A stretch of DNA of 64,000 bases from Patiria pectinifera (Eukaryota; Echinodermata; Asteroidea; Valvatida; Asterinidae). A program made the translations under genes and the position numbers. Positions within the stretch are counted from its first letter, which is position 1; the number at the start of each line of letters is the position of its first letter. Location: the NCBI GenBank assembly GCA_029964075.1, contig CM057147.1:27363513-27427512 (forward strand), written 5' to 3'. Below, one piece after another: positions 39,101 through 54,100 of this stretch. Below the pieces are notes generated by a model. That model saw only the letters and a program-made list of their open reading frames with translations. It had not been told where the DNA came from and ran no database searches.

Positions 39101-42100
39101 GGCTAGCTTATTGTCCTCTGACCGACCTAATAACCTATTAATGACCAACTGACTGACAGACATGCTGACCGACTGACAGACGCACTGACCGACTGACTGA
39201 CTGACTTTCTTAATTTGTTTAAATAATGTTCGTATCTTCCCAAGCTGCTGCCAACTTCTGGTCCCAGCTTAAACAGGCAAGGTTTTCCTCACTTTCCTCG
39301 ATGAACTTCAAATGGGTCTGTGTAGAAGTTGTGTTGGATGTTTGCTTGTGTGACGAGGATTCTCATAAGCTATTGATTCATCCTATGTCTAAAATGCAGA
39401 TTTTTGAAGGTTTGATTTTTTTTCAAAGAAAATTAAGATGTCCTGTTCGAAGACAGAGGCTTTTCTGTTTCGATAGACACTACCTAAAATGAACTCTGTG
39501 AATGTCGGTAGCAAATAGCAATACAATCCAAGAGATTTAGTTGTTCCGGCTGTTCTGCACATTGTATTGTGAAGTATGTAAATTTACATTGTCAGTATTT
39601 TCCTATGTAGGTGGTGCTTTGCGAGTGTGATCCTGGCTGGAGTGGTGAGTTCTGTGAAGTGGATTACGACGCCTGTGAGGACGGCCCCTGTTTCATGGGC
39701 GTGGTTTGTTTTGATGAAGCACCACCGTCGTTGAACAGCACCTGTGGACCTTGTCCTCAAGGACTTGAGGGTGACGGCAGGTTTTGTCAGGGTAATTAGC
39801 CAAGACTTTCTTAGTTTGAGCATGCAATTTTAACCCACGGGCTCCTTTACCGGCTAAGACCAACTTGCTTGTAGACCACGTCACCTGTGAAATACCGACG
39901 GGAGACCCAGACTGCAAGAGATGTGTACTTGCAATGCAGGCCAGAACAGTTTGCATCACGTGACCACAACATCCAATTGTGTAAACAAACTGTGACATGG
40001 TGTATTACTCTCTGTGCTGCCCAAGACTTACCTAGCACTGTTTGGGGCTTATAGATTCATCAGGCATATAGAGACAATGTCGAACGATGTTGTATAGGTA
40101 TTGAGAGGCGAATGGTAAATTTATTGAAAATATCTTACATGAAGTTCATTGCCAAAGGAGTAGAGACCATTTTGCATCAACGATGTATGGTCTGTCAAAG
40201 TTTGCAAATAGTTTGCAACATTAGAAAAATACATGACTAAGCACATAATTGTGCATTCTCTGTCCATCAAAAAATTGTACATTCTCTGAATCAAGATTTT
40301 TTGCAAAAGGGGTCGAATGATGAGGAGGTGTCATCATTAACACATATGCACACTAATGGCCTAGGAATGAACTTGGAGGGGAGTGTTTAGCCACCTCAAC
40401 CATCCTCCCTCCAAAAGAAAATTATTATGGTTAACCACCTCAACTCAACTCCCCCACAATTCCCTGTCGTGATAGATTATATCAATAAAGTACACAGTGA
40501 TTCTGTATTCATGACTTAATGAAGTTTGACAGTGACTGCTGTATGAAAGACTTATATGGACCTCACGCTCATTGTTGGTAATATTGACGTACTGTGTTAC
40601 CCTGAAGATTCACTGCTAATTTCCTGCAGATATTGACGAATGTGAGCCGGCCAGCAGCGGTGGACTCGGCTGCGATCAGATCTGCAACAACCTCCTCATG
40701 GACTACAACTGCAGCTGTGAATCTGGCTACTCCTTGTACATTGACAACAGGCGATGCATTGGTATGCATTGTGTTCTTTGCATGCACAAATACGAAGATA
40801 CACCCGCAGAATACACAGATAATAATGCTGTGGAAAGAAAGTTGGTTGCGCCCTCAAAAGTGTTGCGAAAGTTAGGGGGCGCAATACTTAAGGCTTTTCA
40901 TAAAATATCCGCACAAGGTGCAGTTAAGATTATCCGTAATAGGATCAGGTATTAGTTAAGCTTTCCTTGGACCCTCCTCTGATGAAGTTACCATTTTACA
41001 TTGTGAGACTCAGACACTGATATTTAGGGTCATTAACAACGGTCTCCACAACTTCTACCCCCCCCCCCCCAAATATCCCCACTAATCTGAATTGGTTTCT
41101 TTTTAACAGAGATGAAATCACCAAAATTTAGCTGTTTTCTTTGTTTTCAACCTTTTTCAAATTCACTTTTTTTTTTATATCTTCTTCAGTTATTTCCACT
41201 TCATTCACAGGCAGAGAACAAAAATACAGCATTACAAACACAGAAATACAAACACTAAACACATAAGGACAGTAAAGTGGAGGGGACCCGTAGGAGGTTG
41301 ATTTTACCCTTGTGGTATCTGAGGATTTAGGGCTGCTGCTGTTTTGCCATAGTCCTCATAGAACCGTCGGCATTCTCTTGAGTGCCTTTGCTCTTGCCAC
41401 GGCCATTCCTCCATCCGTCCACTTCCTGATGTTATCGATCCATCCTGTTTTCCTACGTCCTGGCCTGGCCTTCCCTTCTACTTCTCCTTCTACTGTCATC
41501 TGAACTAGGCTATCTGATCGGCGCTTCCAATGTCCATACATAGACAGCTTCCTCTTCCTTAACTGGACAAGCAGACCTTCCTCTTCTGAAACTCCTACCC
41601 TTTGGCGGATCCATGCATTGGTCTTTCTAGGGCATGTCAGTGTTTATGTGTGCCAGATTTCCACTCTGTGAAATCATTAAATTTACAACGGTTGTGTTTG
41701 ATTTGGATGATGAAGACATCGACGAATGTGAAATGGACCTGCACAGCTGCAGCGTCAACGCTGTGTGTAACAACACCCAGGGCAGCTACGAGTGTGACTG
41801 TAAGCCAGGCTTCAGGGACGACTTTATGGATGGAACGTCGTGTACAGGTATGTGTGTTGGAAAACGGTACAGATGTTGCCAACATTTGTTAAAGATTAGG
41901 CGAAATTTTAGAATATGATAAAGCACAAACACAGTTTAAAAACAGTTGTGTTTTTCATTTTCTTTATTACAGTTTCAAAATGTTGGATTAAAAAAAAAAA
42001 ATTACGTCTCTTTAAAATGTTCCATAATGAACAGAGCTCAGCATAGCAATTTATTTTCCGATGTCAGTGCTTGATATAATTTTTTTGGCAAAACGGCGTT

Positions 42101-45100
42101 GATGTTTTTGTCTTTTACCGTACAAATGATGATGCTGAACATGCCACAATGTTAAGGTCACAGTCAATTAAGACAATTGCAAATCATTTGTAAGTTAACT
42201 TAAAGCGTATTCAACTAAATCATGCAGGGAAAGAACATTGGGAAAGGAAGTACTGTTTGTTTTACTGTTTGTTTTACGAATTGAGTAGTTGTCCACTACT
42301 TTTGACAATTTCTGAGTACTTTCGAGAACTTGTGAGAACGTGTGAGAACTTTTATTTTCAGGTGTTTGAAGGTTTGAGGCCTGGATAGTAAATAATATAC
42401 TAAGGAATAGAGTTACACGAGAATGGAAACCCACAGTAATGGCACCAAAATCCTGTTTTTGTCAGTTCCTTAAGTTGATTTAAGTCAGTCAAGGCTCGAA
42501 AAATCATATGTGGAAATTTAGTCAATACAAGCAAATGATGCTTAAAAACGATGTATGGAAATTCCCCTGTTTTCAGTTTCTTTCCTACCTAATTGTGAAG
42601 TCATTGTTAAATTAGATGAATTTACACTCACTATTTTATTTTGTCTTACATCTCTCAGACCTTTTAGAATGCATAGACAACAGTAGCTATACTTGCGACG
42701 AGAAAGCTAAATGTGAAAACACCATCGGCTCGTACCTGTGTGTGTGCATTGCGGGATATGAAGGTGATGGCAAGACATGTCAAGGTAAGGCCGAATGTAC
42801 TATTTGACTTTGGAATTAATTGCCTTAATTAGACGCAAACAATGTGGTTTATTTCATTGCCAATGCAAATGTGAAGTGAATTTGGTATAGCAGAAAGTTT
42901 AATGGCGAAATATGTTAGTGTTAAACTGCTTCCAAATTTTGTAAAAAGGCAGCGTGAAAAAGTGTTGTAACGTCAAGCAGTCGCACACAGCTGAAAGTGT
43001 CGTCCCTCGAAACACTACTTTCGTCTTTATGTATATCGTTAGATCTGAATGAATGCACAAGGAACCTGGATAACTGTCATGCTGAAGCCGATTGCACAAA
43101 CACCGTGGGATCATACACGTGTGCGTGTGGGGATGGCTGGACTGGCGACGGCAACAACTGCACCAATATAGACGAATGTGCCGCATCGTTACCAGTCTGT
43201 CATGAGAACGCTGAATGCACGGACACTCAAGGCAGCTTTCTATGCCAGTGCAACACTGGTTATGTTGGCAACGGAATATTGTGTGCGGGTAAGTAATGTT
43301 ATCGCAAATTTTGCAGTGTACAGATAGTTTTGTTGTGATTGCTGTAGTGAAACAAGCCAGCCAGGGCGACATTTGTTTTATCGTGATGCAGAGGAAAATA
43401 TTTTATGCTCTGTTCCGTGTATCATTTATACGCTAAACATAGTATGCCAGGGTAGTCAATCTGATTTGTCGACTTCGAACATAACGCCCGTCATGCTAGC
43501 CAACTTAGGCCATGTCCAACACAGACACTGTTGTCCATGACTACAAAATAATATTCACTGTTGCTCATCACCATAGGACAAAAACGAAGTCATGGCTGCA
43601 AAATACCAAGTTTTTGCACACCGTACCCTTATGTTACCCCCATTACCCTTGATTCGCAGATTTGAATGAGTGTACCCCAGGTCAGGACGATTGTTTGGCC
43701 GTTACTGGTGAGTGCAGCAACACAGTGGGTAGCTTTGACTGCAGCTGTAAGGATGGATATACCGGAGACGGTCGGACAAGCTGTACAGGTAAAGCAAACA
43801 TAATGAGTATGCCGTATACATTTATTAGTGTCCCTTGTTGGTCCACAATATCGTCACCGTCACCACGAAGTGACACTAACCTCGAAAAATCGATATTTTG
43901 CGATTTCAATTTTTTTTTCCTGATTTGTGATTAATTACACATAATCTATCACCTCAAGAAGTTACTAAGCACATAGTTAATTAGTTTTGTCAAACCATTA
44001 ATTAACATTAATTAACATATGCAACTTAATGGGTCAAAACCGGAAAATGCGTTTTCACGAAGTGTACTATACCATTCTTTCGCGTGTAAGTGCCTGCACA
44101 CTGCGGGTCAAAAACGGGTTTTGCGTTTTCACGAAGTGACACAAATGGCGTTTTCACGAAGTAGCGCTAACCCATTAACTAATACACGTGGTTAGTGTCA
44201 CTTCGTGAAAGCTCGAACACAGCGTAATCTGAATTTTGAGTTTTCATGAAGTGACGTTATGGTTAATTAGTTTGATAACTCATTAATAGTAATTTATTTC
44301 AATGAAAATCATACATTAATGTGACATTCAAGATCCCAGCTTTCAGACAATGTAAAAATATATGTATTTTTAGGCTAAAACGATGTTCAGATCACCGTTT
44401 CAAAACATCGCCAACTTAAATCGCTTGTATCTCAAAACACACATTTTCTACTTCGCGGGGGTTAAGGTCAGTTCGTGGTGTCGGTGACAATATAACTATA
44501 AGCCTGCGACGGGAACCACAAAAAGCAGACTTAAAATGGGAGGTAAGCCTATATATATTTTTTTTTTACCAAAACGTCTTTGCAGATACTGATACAATAT
44601 TGTCTTAAATGAAAGGGCAATGTATTGTTCTGTTGCCAGTGCTTTTGTGCCAAAGGACTACTTACATTTGTAGACTAGAGGGAGTTGACAAGATCGGAAT
44701 ATGTGCTCATATCAGGGGCATAGTAATACTGATTTGATTTGGGGTGTGAAAACTAATTAATTAGGGAGGGTAGCCAGGAACGTTTTTTTCCTCGGCAAAT
44801 AACAGGACGTTGCAAAAGCAAAACTAAAGAGGTGTTGGAGGGGAACTGCAAGATCTGACTTACGGCGGCGATGTTTAAATCCCTTGGACCTTATCGGACA
44901 ATAGGTGGCACTCTGCATTGCAGCAACGCCCATGATGGATCAATTGCCAATTGAGGCTCGAAGTGCAGACTGAGATACTTTTTGGTGACACCCCGCCCCA
45001 TTCGCTACATTCCTTGATGCGTTGCCAAAATCCCTTGCTCTGCAAGCACATTGTGGAATCAAGTCTAGAAGATGACGTTGACACCAATTGAAATAAAAGT

Positions 45101-48100
45101 ATTTCTTATCTATCCAAACGTTTTCTTTCCTGTCCTACAACTTTGGTACTTGTAGATATCGATGAGTGTCAGGGAAACAATGATTGCTCTGCGAACGCTA
45201 ATTGCACCAACACGGTTGGCAGCTATCAGTGTGACTGTGTGACTGGATACACAGGGGACGGACAAACCTGCACAGGTGAGAGGTCAAATAATCTCTACAC
45301 TTTAGCACCCTGACATAGTAACAAAAATCTTTGTCAAAGGCAAAACAATTGTAAATTGCTTTCTAAAAACCCATGTCTAAGTGTGACGGTTTGATTAATT
45401 GTCCCAGCTATTAAAGCTATCATACTCAGTCAATATATTCTCTAACTTTCAATTATCTAGGCAAAGACTCCTCGTTTGTACTAGTCTTAGGAGTTCGACT
45501 AGATGATGTAGTAATATTATTTTAGTATCAACATTACTATAAAAAGCCTTTGTTGCCATTTAAACCCAAGCTGTAACCATACCTTTCCCTTGTTGTGAAA
45601 TTTAAATCGCTTTGATAAATTGCAGGTCGCTCTCCAAGTCCAGTAAAAGTACATTGGATTTGCAATGACAGAAAAACTGAGCTTTTTTCACAGTTGTCAG
45701 CGTATTACTCCGATTATTAACTGGTGCCGTTTGGTGTTAATCAGTTTTTCACTTCCTCTTTTACAGACGTTGACGAATGCACTCTTGGTCTAGACGACTG
45801 TCAGCAAGAGTGCTCCAACACCGAGGGATCATTTACTTGCAATTGCAGCGCTGGTTTCGCCCTTCAAGAAGGAGTTTGCCGAGGTGAGACATTCAGTAGG
45901 CTACTTTGCTTGAATAAGCCAGTTTGGCATCCCAAATGTGCATCAAAAAAATTCATCCAGATACAACAGAAATAATAATCAAATGATCAGTATAGCCAGG
46001 GGAAAAATCTCTTTTGCTGACGTATGTAAATATATATTAAGAAAATGAAGAAAGTTGGAATAGTAAGCACACATAACAAGTATAGTGTTTCAAAAACATC
46101 GTAAGCACCTCTTCTTGCAATTGTCTCTTTACTAAAATATCGTAACTCATTTAGGACCCATTGAAACTGCCTCAGCACTATTATTCATTTTCTATAAATG
46201 CAGCAGGACATTAATATCTTCTCTTTTTTCTTAAAATTAACATCAAAAATATTATCATTATTCGACTTTAGGGGATAGGATATTTTTTTCAAGAGGGGGT
46301 AAAATTTACAAGTACTTAACTTTTAAATCGCCGAAAGCTGCCCGGCGTCTTCTTCTGCACCAGAGACCTCATCTTCTTCTTCATGGACCTGCACAGGACA
46401 CACGGACAAAAAGACAAAAAAGATACTCCAAAAAAAAAACAAGAACAATGTTAATGCCAGTCACAAATGTACATCTTTCAAAATTCCACATAAATATGTT
46501 TAATACAATGTAACAACTGCAGTCTGGGTACTCCGCTACAGGAGGGTCATACCTCCTTAGGATATTACCTCCATTTGTACCTTATTATAATGTACAGACT
46601 TTTTAACCATTTCTTGGTCGTTATATCTACAGGTACAGCTGGAAATAAAACAAACTGTCCGGTTTTATAGATTCATCGGTGAATAAATACAACGTTATAC
46701 AATGTAAGCTTCCTTGCCATCACAATGACTGATTTATATGGGTGTTTTTCCCCACAGCTGAAATGGTGTGTTCGGGTACAAATTGCACCCAGGGTGACTG
46801 CTACAGAACCAACAATGGAGACATGTGTCTCTGCTACTCAGGATACGCAATCGATGGTGAAGACACAGTCTGTGAAGGTAATATTGTTCAACAGTGACTT
46901 CCGTCCTCAACTTGTCTTCATTTTTTGGGATCAGTCACCTCAAACTGAGCTTAAATTCAGATTTTTTTTTTAAGAATTGAGATATTTCTATGTCAAACCG
47001 TTCTGTGGCTTCTAGAGAACATTCTTGTAACTTCATCTTTTTGACTGCATTTCAGATATTGATGAGTGTACAAGCCAGAGTGATCCTCATATGTGTGGTG
47101 CCAACTCCATGTGTGATAACCTGATAGGCAGTTACGAGTGTCGTTGTTATCCCGGCTACACTCTCAATAGTGACCAACGGACCTGTTCAGGTATGTCAAT
47201 CTAACAATGAAACTAGGAACCGGTTCCGTGGAGCGGCTGAGCGGAAATATTGCTTTCCAAAAGAACTGATTATCCGCAATAGGTTTTTTTTTGTATTATT
47301 ATTATTTTTCGGGGGGGGGGGGCACTGTTCAAAAAAAGGACTTAATTTCTGGTAGAATGTGTATAGATTAACAAGCGCTGTAGTCTACTTGGTTTTTGCT
47401 TGAAATCTGGGCTCTGACAAACTAGCATGTCATTATTTTCATGATACTTAGATGTGAATGAATGCCAGGCTGGTACCGATAACTGCGATGCTATGAGCCA
47501 GATGTGCGTCAACAATGAACCCTACTTCACTTGTGACTGCAAGCCTGGCTTCAGCAGTGAAAGTTTCAACGGATCCTGCTCAGGTTAGGACCCATTCCTC
47601 CTGGGTGTGCATACCTAGGGGCCTTTGGAAACTTTACAAATCAAGATCCACTTTGGGGGTTGTCTAAGCCACCCCCACTTCCATATCTCAGTTTAGGGAA
47701 TGGGGCTGTCGTGCACCTTACAACATCTTTATTATCAGCTACCTTGTGAGTCTGAGTGAAACGGGGAAAAAATGCGGTGCACGTATTTCCGAAGGCTCAA
47801 AACCAGAGTTGTGATGACTCGAGTCAATGACTCGACTTGAGTCCGACTCGAGTCACAACTTTTGGTGACTCGACTCGACTCGAGTCCCGAAGGGCAAATG
47901 ACTCAACTTGACTTGAGTCACTGGAAGCAAATGACTCGATTTTCCCATCAGAATGACTCGACTCGACTCGACTCCACAACCTGTGAACTGTCAATATGGC
48001 TATGGATAGTCACTGCAACATGTTGCTGGCAGGAATCCTTAAGTTCCGCATCCAAACCACTCAATTCAAAGAAACCCAGTCATTGCCAAAAATAGCTTTG

Positions 48101-51100
48101 GATATCGTGTACATGGCCTGCTTCAATTCATTTTATATATATTTTTTTTCAAAAGATGTCATTCATATTTGCAAATTTTGACAGACGTCAACGAATGTTT
48201 GAATGACACCTTGAATGATTGCCACATCGACGCTGACTGCCTGAACAATAACGGTTCCTTCACCTGCCAATGCAAAGACGGATTCACTGGCACCGGACAG
48301 CTATGCTTTGGTAATAAATTAGTTATATTTTGGTATTATTCAAGTTTGCTGATTGTTTGTTTGGTGTTTAAAGGGAAAATACAACATTTGCAAACATCAA
48401 AAAATAAAACTACCAAATCATTTTGAAATACCTTGCTGGACTGTTAGTGAATGACAGTGTAAAGCATCCTGTAAAATCATGGCACCTGGTATACTGTCAT
48501 TTTCAAGAAAAGTGGTATTTTTGTATCAATTTCCAACGCTGGTCTGCCGACCAGCGTTGGAAAAACTGGCTTTTTTTCAAACACTGGCCCCAATTGACCA
48601 TCACACTTGTTTGCAATCGATTACACACCTATGAACGGGTACAAGCCAGCTAGACTGGTTCCCTGACCTTACAATTCCCCAATGTATGTAAATTTCTCTG
48701 TTTCTTCTTATATGGAGTCAGGGAACCAGACTACAGGAAAATGATTGTTTTTCTTGGTTTTTATAGCATTTTCGAACCCAAAACCTCAAAAAAGTCAGTG
48801 TAACTATATTTGCTATATATTTCCAACCTCCCAATTCCATCCATTTCTGAAAATTACAGCAAAAGCAAATGATGTATATTCCCTTTAACATTCATTTTTG
48901 TTTTCATGTGACCCAAATTGATAGAACCCATGGTTTTTTTTTTAGTCCTAGACTAGACATAAAACCTATGGGTTCTTTTTTCATCAGTTATAAACGCTGG
49001 GTTGTAACCTTCTTTTGAAGTCACTCTTTGCAAGATAATAATCATATAAAAAAAATGCCAGCAAGTATTTGAAATATTGTCCTGTTTCATGTGTAGTGTT
49101 GAGTAATTGGAATACCTGATGCAGGCCAAGTTTGACACGTGCTAATTTTCCTGAAGATCTGGGTTAGCTTTCAGACTTTTGTCTTTTCTTTTAAATTTCA
49201 TTAGAGATCGAAAATGCATCGTTATCGGCACAATGTGAAGTTGATTGAATTAACTTCACAAGTCAATTAACATTTGAATTAAAATTTGTTTCCCCCCCAG
49301 ATATTGATGAATGTTCCTTGCCCACCGACGACCCGAACTATGCCAGCTGCAGTCCCTTCGCATTGTGCACCAACCTGGTGGGCTCATTCCAATGCAACTG
49401 CACCATGGGATACGAAGGGGATGGGCAAACATGCGAAAGTACGTACAAACAAAAACAACCTGCTTTCAGCCTAATTAAGATAGTTCACCTTGAATGTTGT
49501 GATAGGTTGCAGATACGATGGATAAGTATGGACCGCGAAGCACAAATGCCGCCGTAATAGTTGCAAAGAAAAAGTTGGGAACGACAGATGGGAGGAACCC
49601 TTTAATGCATAGCCTACAGCGCCTTTAATAAGTGAAGATTCGATGGGGTCGTACATAATAGGGAGGTTTCGCAAGCGAACGGATACGCTTACACTTACGC
49701 TTAGCTATCCGTATCCGTTTTTTACTTACGTGTAGCGAGCAAGATATGCGTGTCGTCTGCACGTTTAGCGGATAGTGAGTGGCGTATGACGTCATACGTG
49801 CAGACGACACGCATATCTCGCTAGCTACACGTAAGTAAAAAACAGATACGGATAGCTAAACCTAAGTGTAAGCGTATCTGTTCGCTTGCGAAACCTCCCT
49901 AGTATCAAGAATACATAAATCCTGTGTATTTCGTGCCATACAAAAATTGACCGGTGCACCAATGCTGTAATTCCCTTCCACTGGAGCTCCCGTGAGTGGT
50001 GAGGAATCATTGTGTACTATGCACGGAGTCTATACAAGTTATCTTAATTCTCGTATGACCATATGGCAGAAATCTATTTGGTCCACTGAACTTGTGTATT
50101 TACTCACGTGATACCAAGCATAGTTGTAGTTGGTAATACAATCAATGTCTTTGTATGTGAGTGTTCTCTAATTAATGCAAACAATGTGAAACCATACCGG
50201 ACCATTCTCTTAAAGCTTTTCAAGCAAATCCAATCAGATTTGTAATTACGACATATGACAAATATGTGGAGGGAGCATAAAATAGTACACACAGTACTGA
50301 CCTTATATTTATAGTTAAAAAAACATTTCCAGGATTGGATTTGGGAATTTACTAAAAAAAAAAACAATGGGGGAGGGAGAATTCACGTTGAGCACTTTTA
50401 TCCTGAAAGTGTAAATCATTTTTTTGTTTTTGGCCTCGTGAAATGAATCTTATTTTTAATATGGGAGGCCATTGTTGATGGTACATTATGAGCGAAAACA
50501 AAAGTTCCAGTTTTTCATGCGCTTTACGTTTTGGAGGTAGGCATCGATGCGCCCTAATGTTTATCTGGTATGCAAATTAAGTGCTTGGCCTTCAGATTGT
50601 GTTGTACTGAGCATATGTCTACAAAATAGCAAATAAATAGTCCATGGTTCTCATAAACATGTGTAAGTGTCCAGAAAATAGACAAAAAATAGACTGTGGA
50701 CCACACAAAAATGTCTAAGTCTCCAAAAATAGTCATAAAATAGCGTGCAGTTTTAAAAATAGAAATAACATAGAGTGGCAACATGTACTCATTTTGATGT
50801 AACAGAAATAAAATATATTTTGTTCCTATTTTCTAGGAGAAAATAGCTTAAAAATGTATTTTCAATAGGAAAAACATAGGATTTTGCCAGAGATTTTCTA
50901 TGAGGGAATGTACATTGCCACTGTGATATCACATGTACTTGGTACTTGGTACTTGGTGGTTATCCTCTTCAGAACTCCTCGAGGAAGTCTAACTAAGAGG
51001 CTTGGAGAGTGGCATATTCAACTAAATCAAGGATTTACATGTGTAACACACCTTTCTTGCATCAGATATCGACGAGTGTGAGAGTGGGATCCCCGCGTGC

Positions 51101-54100
51101 GCTACCAACAGTACCTGCACGGACAACCCAGGCAGTTATCTCTGCACGTGCGACGATGGGTTCCGTGGTGATGGCTTCACCTCGTGCGTCAACATCGATG
51201 AGTGTCAGGAGAACCCTGGCGTGTGTCACTCCTTAGCGACGTGCACAGACACCGAGGGAAGCTATCGCTGCGACTGTAACCAGGGTTACCAAGGAAATGG
51301 CACACATTGTGCAGGTAAAATGAAGTAATCAATTGATGTTTACTTTTCTCTTATTCTGACCTGTCTCCTCGAATAAGGGTAATGCCAGGATTTTGTTTTA
51401 AGAATTGTTTGGTATTTCTGGAAACTGCTAAACAAGCAATTATGGAAATACAAACAACCAAGTTTATTCAGTTTTTTTTTGAGACAATTACTCAATTTAA
51501 AATAATTTTTACAAAATTATTTACAAGGCCAAGGGTAAATACAAACAAAATCTACAGATAATAGTCGGGCTCAAGAGCGAGAGAAATAGTTGGAATGGGT
51601 AAAAAAGCAAATTGTATAAATGTTTTGATTGAATTGAATGATAAATATGAGGATAAATAGAAGAGGATTTATAGATTGAGGTTAACCCCAACTCCAAAAA
51701 TCGACCGGCACTTCAAAAGGTTGGCTTTGCCTCAGTTTGTTGTAAAATAGCAAAAGTGCAATTTCATTTCGTGTTGCCAGGTCACACAGCAGTGGAAGCT
51801 AACGAAGTTAGCAGATTTTTGGCAAGCAATGGTCAAACTCATTTCAGACCCCGCTATGACTGTGTTCCTTTTTCGCCAGAATGTAAATAATGTGCAGCTG
51901 ATAGACCAACTTTAAAAAGTCAAAAGCTTTTGGAAATAGCCTAAGCTTATCATGCTAATTTGCTTTCCAATCTGAAAAAAAAAATTGAGAATTGAAAAAA
52001 AATCTGAAAATTGAAATTTAAAGAAGTGAAATTGGAGATTTGATCTTTGGTTGTCGGTAGATGTGAATGAATGCATGACCGGTACTAATGAGTGTGCAGC
52101 CAGCATCGCCGAGTGTACCAACAATGTCGGTAGCTACATGTGTTCCTGTATTGGTGGTTATATCTCTGCCGGCTTCCCAACTGGTAGACAGTGCGACGGT
52201 AAACACTCTGTTTTATCTAAAAACAATTTATGGTTAAGTTTAAAATAGAGCTACAACGTGAGCAAGACTGGGAACATGCAATGCCCGGAAAGTGTATGTG
52301 CTGTGAACTTGCACAAGCACATTCAAGCTTGAGTGAACTGGGCCCTACATGTTTCGTTATGTAGGCCTAAATGTGTAAACATTCAAGATCGTTCAAAATC
52401 CAACATGATGTTTCAGAGGATTTTGCAGGATTTTCAAGAAGGTATATCCTATCCCGTGTATCTGTGAAATGGCTTGACGCCAGCAACATGTCCATGTTTA
52501 GCTCGATGGAGACGGGACGCTCATATTTTATTGGTAAAATTGTTAAGACAGTAAAGAAAAATGCTGATGCTCTTAATTTTAAAAAGGGAACAATTCGCCA
52601 GGGTTTACATTTCTCCTTTCCTCTGTGATCCCCCTGTGAGCCTTAGCAACACATTTCCTGGAAGAAACTAGTCAAGCCCTTATGTGGGTCATTCCATGTC
52701 AGACCAACGCACTTTTTTACCTCATGTCTTCCGATTTTGATAAAAATTGCTGTGCTTGTAGGTCCTGATGAGTAATGAAGGCACACCAATTTTTAGCCCG
52801 ATCCGACCTACCATACAACATGTATGGTCAGGGCAGAAACCACAAAAAAACGGACATTTTTAGAGTAAAATACCACCCTTTTGGGTAGAAATATGTCAAA
52901 ACCATGTCAATTTTCATCAAATATATGCGAATTTGGTATCAAAATAATGAGAATTGCATGCTCAAATCAACTCGTTTGTCAAAAATAAATTTTGTGAAAA
53001 GTAGGTCATGTGACCTTTAATATGTTATCGTGACCTTTGACCCAATTTATGTACTAATGTATCATTCCAAAAATCAACGAAATGAAAATTACTTGATAGA
53101 GCATGTCTTCCTCTATCAGAATCCACTAAAAATCAATTGGGGTCTTAAAAATTTACAACTTTATGACTATTTTTGTACAGTTAGTAGGTTACAAATTAGT
53201 CAATTTATAGACTTTACATTAGAAATCTACCTACACAGTTTACAATTCTGTTCCTAAAGGTACTTAAATTAATCCTGGTTTGGGAATTTCTCCTGTTGAG
53301 GGCTGATGAGGTATAACCAGACTCATAATATAAATTATCAGCAGTGGCATTATATTTGATTGGCTCCGATTCTTTATAGATGTCGATGAGTGTGCACTGA
53401 ATATTGACACCTGCGATTCATCGGTGTCTCTGTGTAACAACACTGTCGGTAGCTTCGTGTGTGATTGCCTAGATGGGTATGAAAAGAATGCATTGGGCCA
53501 GTGTCAAGGTAATAACTGGATTGTGACAACCGTTTTGTGCTGCACATTTTTAGTTATGTAAGGACGACTGATGAATTTTCCCCTGTTGTGGTTTTGGACA
53601 ATATTAACAGTTGTAGAAACAGCAACCATCTTTCACTCTTAAATTGCAAATATTGATTTGTATTATATAGGACTAGAAATGGCTGGTCAAAAGTGTATTT
53701 CATTGGGTTGGCCATCATCCTGCTTAAACTGACAAATGATATGTTTTACAAATTAATGAAAACAATTCAACATTTACTAGTCATTCCACATTGGGAATCT
53801 CTTGTCAATGCTTAAAATAATATCTTCGGTTTTTCTTCTCTCAACTTTTACAAAACTTTGTCCAGGTTGTACCTCGATTTACCATTTTTATTGTGATTTT
53901 GTATTCACTCTCAGATCGTTAACAAAAGAGGTTTAAAGGATTTCGCAGGATCGAGGAAGAAAGATGCAAATCACTTACAGTAGTAAATAACAAGGAAATT
54001 GTCATTCGTTTTCTTGCAATTGTTTTTTGTTTTTGGTAGGATTCAGGAAGGTTCTTGGACAAAATGCTTAGGGGAATTTGGGGTTGATGAAATGTTTGTT

